A stretch of DNA of 64,000 nt from positions 124,001 to 188,000 of the forward strand of contig CAKUOH010000001.1 of assembly GCA_934668765.1 (NCBI GenBank), read 5' to 3'. The notes beneath the pieces are model-generated. The model ran no database searches and was not told the DNA's origin. It worked only from the letters and a program-made list of their open reading frames with translations. The translations under genes were made by a program, and so were the position numbers. Of the stretch, positions 1-6,326 are shown piece after piece. The DNA is from an uncultured Helicobacteraceae bacterium (GTDB lineage: Bacteria > Campylobacterota > Campylobacteria > Campylobacterales > Helicobacteraceae). Positions within the stretch are counted from its first letter, which is position 1; every line of letters starts with the position of its first letter.

Positions 1-261
1 TTCAGCATTTCCTTTAATAAAAAGCTTGCTACTAATCTTTGTGTTTATTTTAGCAAATCTCGCTATAACATCAGGGATATTGCCACTTTCTAAGCCTGTG
101 CCTAAAAATAATAATTTTGCACAACGAATAAAACCTGTCTTGCCAAAGCTATTGTTGCCATAAATGCAATATATATTGCGCCCATCTTGTTTGCGAAATT
201 CAACACTTACTTCGCCATAATATGCAAATAAATTACATATTGTTATTTTGTTTATAAACAT
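1..261 (-). CDS. dndD: DndD-like AAA ATPase of DNA phosphorothioation, N-terminal part
   Basis: Only the first 87 codons are in the window; the gene runs off the left edge. The ATG at 261 overlaps the TAA of dndC by one base (TAATG), so the two are probably translationally coupled. The protein starts like an SMC/RecN-type ATPase: a short beta strand with AYYGEVSVEF, then the Walker A loop GNNSFGKT near residues 45-52. In Dnd systems DndD is the ATPase thought to act with DndC and DndE in placing sulfur in the DNA backbone. The identification rests on the Walker A context and on adjacency to an unmistakable dndC. Whether dndE follows cannot be seen. Confidence 0.8.
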   Translation of the reverse strand, partial: MFINKITICNLFAYYGEVSVEFRKQDGRNIYCIYGNNSFGKTGFIRCAKLLFLGTGLESGNIPDVIARFAKINTKISSKLFIKGNAE

Positions 262-1970
262 TATGATTCCTCGCTTTGTTTTGCTGTTTTATCGTCTAGC
301 AACTTTTCTATCTCTGCCATAACAAATGTGTTTGCACGATTCTTTTTGATATTGGCACAAATATCTATTGTTTTAGAAATTAGATTCTCTACATTTTCGC
401 ACTCTATGGCATTTCCACATTCTTTCATCTTTTCCTCAACCACCTCTTGCAAAATCTCTTTATGCAAAATCTTGCTTTTTTCCATTTTATGCTCCTTTAA
501 TCGCCCGAATTGTTGGGCTTTTTTTATCGCAGTGTTATCCAAATCAAAGTCTTTGTCCCATTCACCTTGAATCGCCAAAATCTGCTTATCGCTAATCAGT
601 TCCACGCCACCATTTTGCTTAAACTTACGCTCTGCTTCCAAAAGTTTTTCTAAAATTATAACACGAATCTTGCTTAAAAATGGTCCTAATCCACCTACCT
701 TATACACCGCACGCCCATCGCGTTTATAATCCGCCCTTGCGTTTGGATTTTCACGCAATTCTTTAATATAGTTGCGAAAGTCGTTTAGTGGCTTTAAGCG
801 TGCTTCGCCCGTGCTTATAAAGCCCTGCATTGATTTGTCCTCATTTACCACCGTGCACACCCAGCACCCAAAGCGTGAGCCACCACAACTACTTTGTGCT
901 AAATCTGTGATAAATTGGCATTCATCTCCACTTGCCTTTGAATATAGCGCAAATAATTCACTATGGTCTTTGTCCCACAATGGCTTATGGCTAAGCAAAT
1001 ATCCCCACACAGAGTCCGTATCCCACTCTGCAATAGGCGAAAAAGTGAGCGTATCAGGGAAATCTTGGTGTTGCGAATATCCGTCCTCATTTAAGATTCG
1101 CTTTTCGATAGATTTTTTGCGATTGCTTGACTCGCTTTTTCGCGAGCCTAGCAATAAAATACACGAGCCATATTGTCGCGTGATTTTTGCTACTTGCGCT
1201 TTTGCAGGATTGATTTTAAGTCGTTCTGTGCACCAGCGAAATGTGCGTGTGGGGCTTGGGTAACCTTTGCCGATGAGATTTACCCAAAAATCATCTTTGA
1301 GATTTGGAGCGACTAAAATCACTTCAAAGGGAATTTTATTTTCTTTTGCGTGAGCATTGATAGAATCAATCACAGCGTGTAAAAATCTATCGATATGCGG
1401 GGCTTCTACAAGCGTATTTGATGCGATTGCAAAAGTAGGACGGCGTAAATGTGATGGCAAAGAGACAAGCATTTCATAAACTAATTGCAATACACAAGTA
1501 GAATCTTTGCCCCCGCTAAAAGTAACTACCCACGCTTTTTTAGTGGCAAGATATTTTTCTTTTAGCGTGGCGATAGTTTGGCTTACAAGTGGATTATCGT
1601 TTATATGTTGTGGTGTAGATTTGCCTTGATAAGATTCAAATCCATTGTCAAATGCCTCCATAATCCCACAATCCAAATAATGTATTTTATCAAAGCTATA
1701 ATTTTTAGCAAAAGATTTGTCTTTTGCTATGCTTTCACACATTTTTTTCGCTTTAATGCTACTAAAACACACAAACAAAATAGGCTTTTGCGTGGTATTT
1801 TTGGGGTGCGAATTTATAAAATTTATCACTTCATCTTTGTTTTGTAGATTATGTGAATCGCATAAATGCGCACTTAAAAATGCCTGTCTCCCACGAATAT
1901 CTATAATACAAAAATCGCTAAATTTATTTTGTAAATCTAACAATGAAATTTTTTGGATAAGCAAAGCCAT
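261..1970 (-). CDS. dndC: Rhodanese-DndC fusion, DNA phosphorothioation sulfurtransferase
   Basis: A 569-residue protein. Residues about 10-115 form a rhodanese-like domain: CIIDIRGRQAF...AHL fits the start of the fold, and Cys68 opens a six-residue active loop (CFSSIK) followed by a helix. The rest is DndC, a PAPS-reductase-like PP-loop enzyme with SGGKDS at 152-157, FWVNLIGKGYP, RWCTERLK, GSRKSES and CGGSRFGCWVCTVV. Cys247, Cys362, Cys369 and Cys372 are the likely 4Fe-4S ligands. DndC normally receives sulfur from the DndA/IscS desulfurase; here the fused rhodanese may carry the persulfide (inference, by analogy with ThiI). No dndB or desulfurase gene lies upstream. The ATG at 1970 is chosen over an in-frame TTG at 2000: it has AAGG upstream, and the TTG lies beside the -10 box. 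Confidence 0.92.
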   Translation of the reverse strand: MALLIQKISLLDLQNKFSDFCIIDIRGRQAFLSAHLCDSHNLQNKDEVINFINSHPKNTTQKPILFVCFSSIKAKKMCESIAKDKSFAKNYSFDKIHYLDCGIMEAFDNGFESYQGKSTPQHINDNPLVSQTIATLKEKYLATKKAWVVTFSGGKDSTCVLQLVYEMLVSLPSHLRRPTFAIASNTLVEAPHIDRFLHAVIDSINAHAKENKIPFEVILVAPNLKDDFWVNLIGKGYPSPTRTFRWCTERLKINPAKAQVAKITRQYGSCILLLGSRKSESSNRKKSIEKRILNEDGYSQHQDFPDTLTFSPIAEWDTDSVWGYLLSHKPLWDKDHSELFALYSKASGDECQFITDLAQSSCGGSRFGCWVCTVVNEDKSMQGFISTGEARLKPLNDFRNYIKELRENPNARADYKRDGRAVYKVGGLGPFLSKIRVIILEKLLEAERKFKQNGGVELISDKQILAIQGEWDKDFDLDNTAIKKAQQFGRLKEHKMEKSKILHKEILQEVVEEKMKECGNAIECENVENLISKTIDICANIKKNRANTFVMAEIEKLLDDKTAKQSEES

Positions 1971-2001
1971 TTGTAGCCTTAAAATTGTGGATTTTGGCAA
2001 T

Positions 2002-2010
2002 ATTATAGCA
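2002..2010 (-). promoter_or_regulatory. Extended -10 promoter of dndCD
   Basis: On the minus strand the sequence reads TGCTATAAT, an extended -10 box, ending about 31 bases before the ATG of dndC at 1970. The expected transcript start near 1995 leaves a short leader containing AAGG. The locus therefore probably has its own promoter, separate from the ydjM-like gene upstream. Confidence 0.6.
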
Positions 2011-2048
2011 CAGATTTATACATTTCTCAATAATTATTATATGTGGCA

Positions 2049-2642
2049 TTAGCCTAAAATTTCCCCTAATAGCTTTATAATCTTATCTATTACTTTTAGA
2101 TTTTGCAAGTTTTGGATGTGAGTTGCATCGCCAAAGATAAAAACCGCGCTAATGGCGATTAGTGGGGTTAAAACAAAGATTAAAATGATTTTTTCAGCAA
2201 TGCTACCTGTGCGAAAACGCAGTATTTGTGGCAATAGGACGGCTTTTTTGCGTGAGATGGGGAAAAAATAATGCGGGATTCCGCTAATGGTTAGCATATC
2301 GCCTATTTGATGCAAGAAAATACCATAAGCTAGGGCAAAAAATATTGGCGTGATAAGTGGATGGGCAAAAATCGCGCCTACCACCACAAAAATCAGCGGG
2401 AAAATCAAAAAATGCGTGAATCCTCTATGCGAAAAACTAATGCTAAAAATCCGTGAGATGAGCGGGAATTTTCTGCCAATAAAGCTACGCGGTTCATCTA
2501 TGTCTGGCAATAAAGAGCCTAGCAAGATTAGCGGGAGCAAAAGTGTGAGATAAAATTCCTTTGCTATGCCACATTTTTGGGCTAACGGATAGGCGACAAT
2601 CCCGCCCACAAGTCCTAGTGAAATGTGGCTTTTGGCTAACAT
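2049..2642 (-). CDS. YdjM-family membrane-bound metal-dependent hydrolase
   Basis: A 197-residue integral membrane protein with about five hydrophobic segments. The family signature is present: an N-terminal AKSHISLGL with His, then LLPDIDEP with two Asp, then SHRGFTHFL. In YdjM-type proteins these His and Asp residues are taken to bind a metal. The substrate is unknown; in E. coli ydjM belongs to the LexA regulon. The gene sits 79 bases upstream of the dndC ATG on the same strand, and dndC has its own promoter, so a functional link is not required. ATG start at 2642. Confidence 0.75.
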   Translation of the reverse strand: MLAKSHISLGLVGGIVAYPLAQKCGIAKEFYLTLLLPLILLGSLLPDIDEPRSFIGRKFPLISRIFSISFSHRGFTHFLIFPLIFVVVGAIFAHPLITPIFFALAYGIFLHQIGDMLTISGIPHYFFPISRKKAVLLPQILRFRTGSIAEKIILIFVLTPLIAISAVFIFGDATHIQNLQNLKVIDKIIKLLGEILG

Positions 2643-2666
2643 AATGCTGTCTTTGAATCGCTAGTA

Positions 2667-2704
2667 GATTGCCAACGAAGTCGTGCCGACTTCTCGCAAT
2701 GATA
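2667..2704. repeat. Family A palindromic repeat
   Basis: GATTGCC and TCGCAATGATA ends flank a perfect inverted repeat, GAAGTCG-TGC-CGACTTC. It lies in the gap between the DUF2393-like gene and the ydjM-like gene. Other members occur throughout the window. Confidence 0.75.
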
Positions 2705-2710
2705 GGTATT

Positions 2711-3172
2711 TTAAAAGCATCGAATCTTTATCTCTTTTGGTGCGTCATCTTTGAAATTATCAATCATTTTCTCAATCTCCGCTTCTGTGCCCACTTTCAA
2801 GTCTAAATCGCTTATAATAACCTTGTAGTCTGGGTTTAGCGGGAATTTATTTTTCACATAGAGATTGAAATGGCATTTTTTTATGAGATTTTTGCCGACA
2901 TTTTGCAAAGTGCCATTTAGAAAAAAGCTATCGATATAGACGAGTTTTTTTGAGCCATTATCGCTAAAAACTACCTTATTTATGAAATTATCAAGGATTA
3001 GAATGTTTAAAAATGGCAGTGCGAAAAATAGCAGCACACAAAAGCTAAAAACTAGCCATTTTACCGCACCGCGTAGCAAAAATCCAAGCATAAGAATGAC
3101 GATAAATGCAAAAAATAGCGCGAATCCTACAAAAAAGTCCCAAAATCCCACTTGTGGTAGCTCAAATCCCAC
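2711..3172 (-). CDS. DUF2393-like small membrane protein
   Basis: A 153-residue protein. Two hydrophobic segments (about residues 12-33 and 36-60) are followed by a roughly 90-residue soluble part containing FLNGTLQNVGK and the ending PKEIKIRCF. This matches, from memory, a family limited to Helicobacter and Campylobacter (DUF2393) with no known function. The start is GTG at 3172: the next codons upstream contain no ATG before a stop. It begins 14 bases after hisIE ends, so it is probably cotranscribed with it. The soluble part probably faces the periplasm (inference). Confidence 0.6.
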   Translation of the reverse strand: MGFELPQVGFWDFFVGFALFFAFIVILMLGFLLRGAVKWLVFSFCVLLFFALPFLNILILDNFINKVVFSDNGSKKLVYIDSFFLNGTLQNVGKNLIKKCHFNLYVKNKFPLNPDYKVIISDLDLKVGTEAEIEKMIDNFKDDAPKEIKIRCF

Positions 3173-3186
3173 GATTCGCCCTTATG

Positions 3187-4173
3187 TTATTTTTTTCGTG
3201 CTTTTTTTTCATCAATGCCACTTGTGCCAAATCGCCGTTTTAGCTCATCCATCACGCGACTTGGCGATATATCGCAATAGCTTAATCCCACTAGTAAGTG
3301 ATAAATTAAATCCGCAGTTTCATAAATGACTGCGTCTGTGGGATTTTGTGGGAGGTTTGGTGTATGGTGCGAATCGCTTGAATTGCAAGAATCCGCGCTT
3401 TTAGATTCGTGGCGCAAATAGGCTTTAGATTCGCGTGAATTTACCCACCCCCTTTGTCCCCCTCCGCAAGGGAGGGGGAGAGATTGGTTTTTATCCTCCG
3501 CAATGGAGGGGGAAAGTATGGTATCGACTAGCATTTGAGATGGGGAATCATCTTGTTCCCCTCCCCTTGCGGGAGGGGTTAGGGGTGGGGTATTTTTAGA
3601 TTCGCATAACAAATCCTTTATCGCAAAGCATACTTCGCCACTCTCTTCGATGATTTTTTTGCAAATCGCATTTTCCCCTTTGGCGTAAAGCTTGGCGGTG
3701 TAGGATTTATCCGCGCTTTCAAACTTGCGCTCTTGGAGAATATGATAGAGATTATCGATGATATGATAGGGGTTTGTGTGATTTTGCGCCGATAGATTTG
3801 GCGATTCCAAAGATTGAATCGCCAAAGATTCCAAATCCACTTTTTTAAAAAAACAGCTCATATTTCCCGTATGACAGGCGAATCCCTTTTGATTTACCAA
3901 AAATAAAATCGCGTCATTATCGCAGTCAATGTGAATGGCGTGGATTGTCTGCACATTGCCACTTTCTTCGCCCTTTTGCCAAAGGCGATTTTTAGAGCGT
4001 GAGAAATAATGCGCTATGCCTTTTTGTAGCGATAAACGCAAAGATTCAGCACTACTATATGCAAGCATTAGCACTTCTTTTGTGTGCGAATCTTGAGCGA
4101 TTGTTGGGATTAGTGGCGATTTATCCCACGCGATTTGTGCTAAAATTGCTTCAATGTTTGAATCCGCACTCAC
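3187..4173 (-). CDS. hisIE: HisIE bifunctional histidine biosynthesis enzyme with a repeat-derived insert
   Basis: A 328-residue cytoplasmic enzyme for steps 2 and 3 of histidine synthesis. The HisI part (about 1-110) shows YFSRSKNRLWQKGEESG, the acidic DCDNDA motif and CHTGNMSCFF with its zinc ligands. The HisE part starts near 130, with IIEESGEV and later YETADLIYHLLV. Typical HisIE proteins are about 200-240 residues; the excess is an insert at about 190-278, between the two HisE helices. It includes PPLTPPARGGE and CGGGQRGWVNSRE, encoded by GC-rich repeats at 3440-3595. Both flanks remain in frame, so the protein is probably made. GTG at 4173 is preferred to TTG at 4185 because GGGGCG sits just upstream. 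Confidence 0.88.
   Translation of the reverse strand: MSADSNIEAILAQIAWDKSPLIPTIAQDSHTKEVLMLAYSSAESLRLSLQKGIAHYFSRSKNRLWQKGEESGNVQTIHAIHIDCDNDAILFLVNQKGFACHTGNMSCFFKKVDLESLAIQSLESPNLSAQNHTNPYHIIDNLYHILQERKFESADKSYTAKLYAKGENAICKKIIEESGEVCFAIKDLLCESKNTPPLTPPARGGEQDDSPSQMLVDTILSPSIAEDKNQSLPLPCGGGQRGWVNSRESKAYLRHESKSADSCNSSDSHHTPNLPQNPTDAVIYETADLIYHLLVGLSYCDISPSRVMDELKRRFGTSGIDEKKARKK
3440..3595. repeat. Family B GC-rich repeat cluster inside hisIE
   Basis: Three copies lie close together: TTTACCCACCCCCTTTG followed by CCCTCCGCAAGGGAGGGGG (3440-3480), a shorter CCTCCGCAATGGAGGGGG (3500-3518), and the opposite orientation CCCCTCCCCTTGCGGGAGGGG followed by TTAGGGGTGGGG (3557-3592). The outer copies face each other, so the cluster is itself a large inverted repeat. 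It is translated in frame as part of HisIE. Confidence 0.8.
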
Positions 4174-4211
4174 TATTCGCCCCAAAACTTTACAAACCCA
4201 AAAACCGCGAA

Positions 4212-5327
4212 TTATTCGCCACCTGCGGCGGTATTTTTCTTTTTAGACTTTGAATCCACCCAAATATTTGGCACAGCACCGCCGGGCGTTAGGAAAATCT
4301 GCGCGTCTTTATTCTCTCGCAGTGCTTCATTAAACTTCGCTTGGGTTTCAATCTGGCGCAAGTTAAGTAGTTGATTTGTTAGGCTAGAGCCGATGGCGCG
4401 ATTTGCCTTGCTTTGCGCTTGGGCTTCGATTGTGATGGCATCTGCCGCGCCCTGCGCTTTGGTGCGATTTACATCTGCCTCGCCTTTTGCTAGTGTTACG
4501 GCTTTTTCTGCCTCCATTTTTGCCTGTTCGACTTCATAGCGTTTGCGCTCTGCCTCTTGCCTTGCGACTTGGACTTTTTCGATTTGCTCTTTGATATTTT
4601 GTGGCAAAACGATTTCGCGTAGCTGCACAGAGCTTAAAGATACGGGCTGATTTTTAAACTTCATAATCTCTGTTTCAATGTTTGTGCTAATAAGATTTGC
4701 TATGTCATTGCGTTTGATAGGCAATTCCTCCGCAGGATAGCGTCCCACAACGCCCCGCACGACATCGCGCACGACAGGGTTAATGATTTTTTGTTCCCAA
4801 GACAAGCCATACTCGGCAATGGTTTGTGGTGCGGTGGCAGCGTTTAGCTGATATTGCACGGTTAGCTCGATTGAAACCGTTAGCCCACGACTATCCATTA
4901 CGCTTATGGCGTCATTGCGGAAAATCCCTTGATTCTTTCCCACTACGCCCATATCCTCCGTGCGCGAAAAGTTAATCGTCCGCACACGCGTATCGACAAT
5001 GATGACATTTTGAATCCACGGGATAAAGAAATGTAGCCCCGCTTGAAGTGGCGTAAAGTCGTATTTTCCTGCGGTGGATTTAATGCCGACTTCGCCCGAA
5101 TTGATGATGACAAAGGGCTTTGCGATGATAAAAATAAACACCACCACAATCACGGCAACAATGCTAATAAGCGTCTTGCTATTTGGCATATCAGGCATAT
5201 TTATCGTAGGCGGTTTAAAAGGATTTTTGGGCGAATCGCCTTTTTTATCTCCGCCTCCATTTTTGTCTCCATTGTCGTTTGGCTTGGCGTTTTTGCGCTT
5301 TAAATGTTCGTTTAAATCAATAGGCAT
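4212..5327 (-). CDS. SPFH/prohibitin-domain membrane protein, HflK-like
   Basis: A 371-residue protein. A hydrophilic Lys/Asp/Gly-rich N-terminus (to about 50) is followed by one transmembrane helix (about 53-75), an SPFH domain (about 75-255, beginning VINSGEVGIKST) and a charged coiled coil rich in EAERKRYEVEQAKMEAE. This is the layout of HflK/HflC and prohibitins, which form large rings and in many bacteria restrain the FtsH protease. No second partner gene (HflC) is adjacent. The ATG at 5327 is chosen because AAAGGA lies six bases before it. The gap to ilvE is 10 bases, so the genes form an operon. Confidence 0.82.
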   Translation of the reverse strand: MPIDLNEHLKRKNAKPNDNGDKNGGGDKKGDSPKNPFKPPTINMPDMPNSKTLISIVAVIVVVFIFIIAKPFVIINSGEVGIKSTAGKYDFTPLQAGLHFFIPWIQNVIIVDTRVRTINFSRTEDMGVVGKNQGIFRNDAISVMDSRGLTVSIELTVQYQLNAATAPQTIAEYGLSWEQKIINPVVRDVVRGVVGRYPAEELPIKRNDIANLISTNIETEIMKFKNQPVSLSSVQLREIVLPQNIKEQIEKVQVARQEAERKRYEVEQAKMEAEKAVTLAKGEADVNRTKAQGAADAITIEAQAQSKANRAIGSSLTNQLLNLRQIETQAKFNEALRENKDAQIFLTPGGAVPNIWVDSKSKKKNTAAGGE

Positions 5328-5337
5328 TTGGAATCCT

Positions 5338-6261
5338 TTAATCAATATAAGTCAAAAAGTCGCTATACTTGGAGTTTTTGCCTTGTGCGACTTCAAAAAA
5401 TGCGTCCTGCAAGTTTTTTGTAATCTTGCCTCGCTTTCCACTGCCGATTTTACGGAAATCAAGCTCCCTAATCGGCGTAATCTCCGCCGCTGTCCCTGTG
5501 AAAAACGCCTCATCAGCGATATAAAATTCATCACGCGTGATTCTACGCTCAATGACTTTATATCCCAAATCTTTGGCGATTCGCACCACCGTATCTTGCG
5601 TGATAGATTCTAATGAATTATCGTGCGGTGGCGTGATTAGCTCATTATCACGCACGATAAACACGCATTCGCCTGTCCCCTCTGCGACAAATCCATTATC
5701 ATCTAGCATCAACGCTTCATCAAAGCCACATTCTGTCGCTTCAAACTTTGCCATTTGTGAGTTTAGATAGTTTGCCGAAGCCTTTGCTTTGCCCATTAGT
5801 GATTTTATAGAGTTTCGCACAAAAGAGCTAGTTTTCACGCGAATCCCATTTTCAATGCCCTCTTCTCCCAAATACGCGCCCCAATTCCACGCGGCAATCA
5901 TCATTTTCACAGGGCAATTTTTATGATAAATCCCCATAACGCCATATCCCAAATAAATCAGCGGACGAATATAAACAGCGTCTTTAAAGCAATCTTTATT
6001 AGCGCGAAGCACCTCAATATGCGCGTTTTTTGTAATCTCAAAGCTGTATGGTGTATTTAGCAAAAGGATTTTCGCAGAGTTTAGCAATCGCTTTGTGTGG
6101 CAATCTAGCCGAAAAATCGCTAATCCCTTATCCGTCCTATATGCTCTAACGCCCTCAAATGCGGCATTTCCATAATGCAAACTATGCGTAAGCAAGTGCG
6201 TGGTGGCGTTTTCCCACTCTACTAATTCGCCATCGCTCCAAATAAATTTTGATTCGTCCAT
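5338..6261 (-). CDS. ilvE: Branched-chain amino acid aminotransferase
   Basis: A 307-residue class IV PLP aminotransferase that does the last step of Leu, Ile and Val synthesis and the first of their breakdown, using glutamate/2-oxoglutarate. LHYGNAAFEGVRAY is near the N-terminus. The PLP-lysine region reads KASANYLNSQMAK, followed by GFDEALMLDDNGFVAEGTGECVF, typical of IlvE. Length is normal for the family. The ATG at 6261 has GGAG upstream. A TAAAAT near 6283-6288 on the minus strand could be a local -10, but the gene also follows ftsK by 65 bases. Confidence 0.93.
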   Translation of the reverse strand: MDESKFIWSDGELVEWENATTHLLTHSLHYGNAAFEGVRAYRTDKGLAIFRLDCHTKRLLNSAKILLLNTPYSFEITKNAHIEVLRANKDCFKDAVYIRPLIYLGYGVMGIYHKNCPVKMMIAAWNWGAYLGEEGIENGIRVKTSSFVRNSIKSLMGKAKASANYLNSQMAKFEATECGFDEALMLDDNGFVAEGTGECVFIVRDNELITPPHDNSLESITQDTVVRIAKDLGYKVIERRITRDEFYIADEAFFTGTAAEITPIRELDFRKIGSGKRGKITKNLQDAFFEVAQGKNSKYSDFLTYID

Positions 6262-6326
6262 TGTTTGTCGCTCCGTTTGTAAAATTTAAAAAATGCGATT
6301 TTATCTAAAAACGCTAGATTTTTGCC

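Noticed and set aside
772-1263. Plus-strand frame of 163 codons
   Set aside because: Antisense to the conserved DndC core, which has clear family motifs.
1971-2000. TTG start at 2000 giving a ten-residue longer DndC
   Set aside because: It lies next to the -10 box and upstream of the expected transcript start; ATG at 1970 has AAGG upstream.
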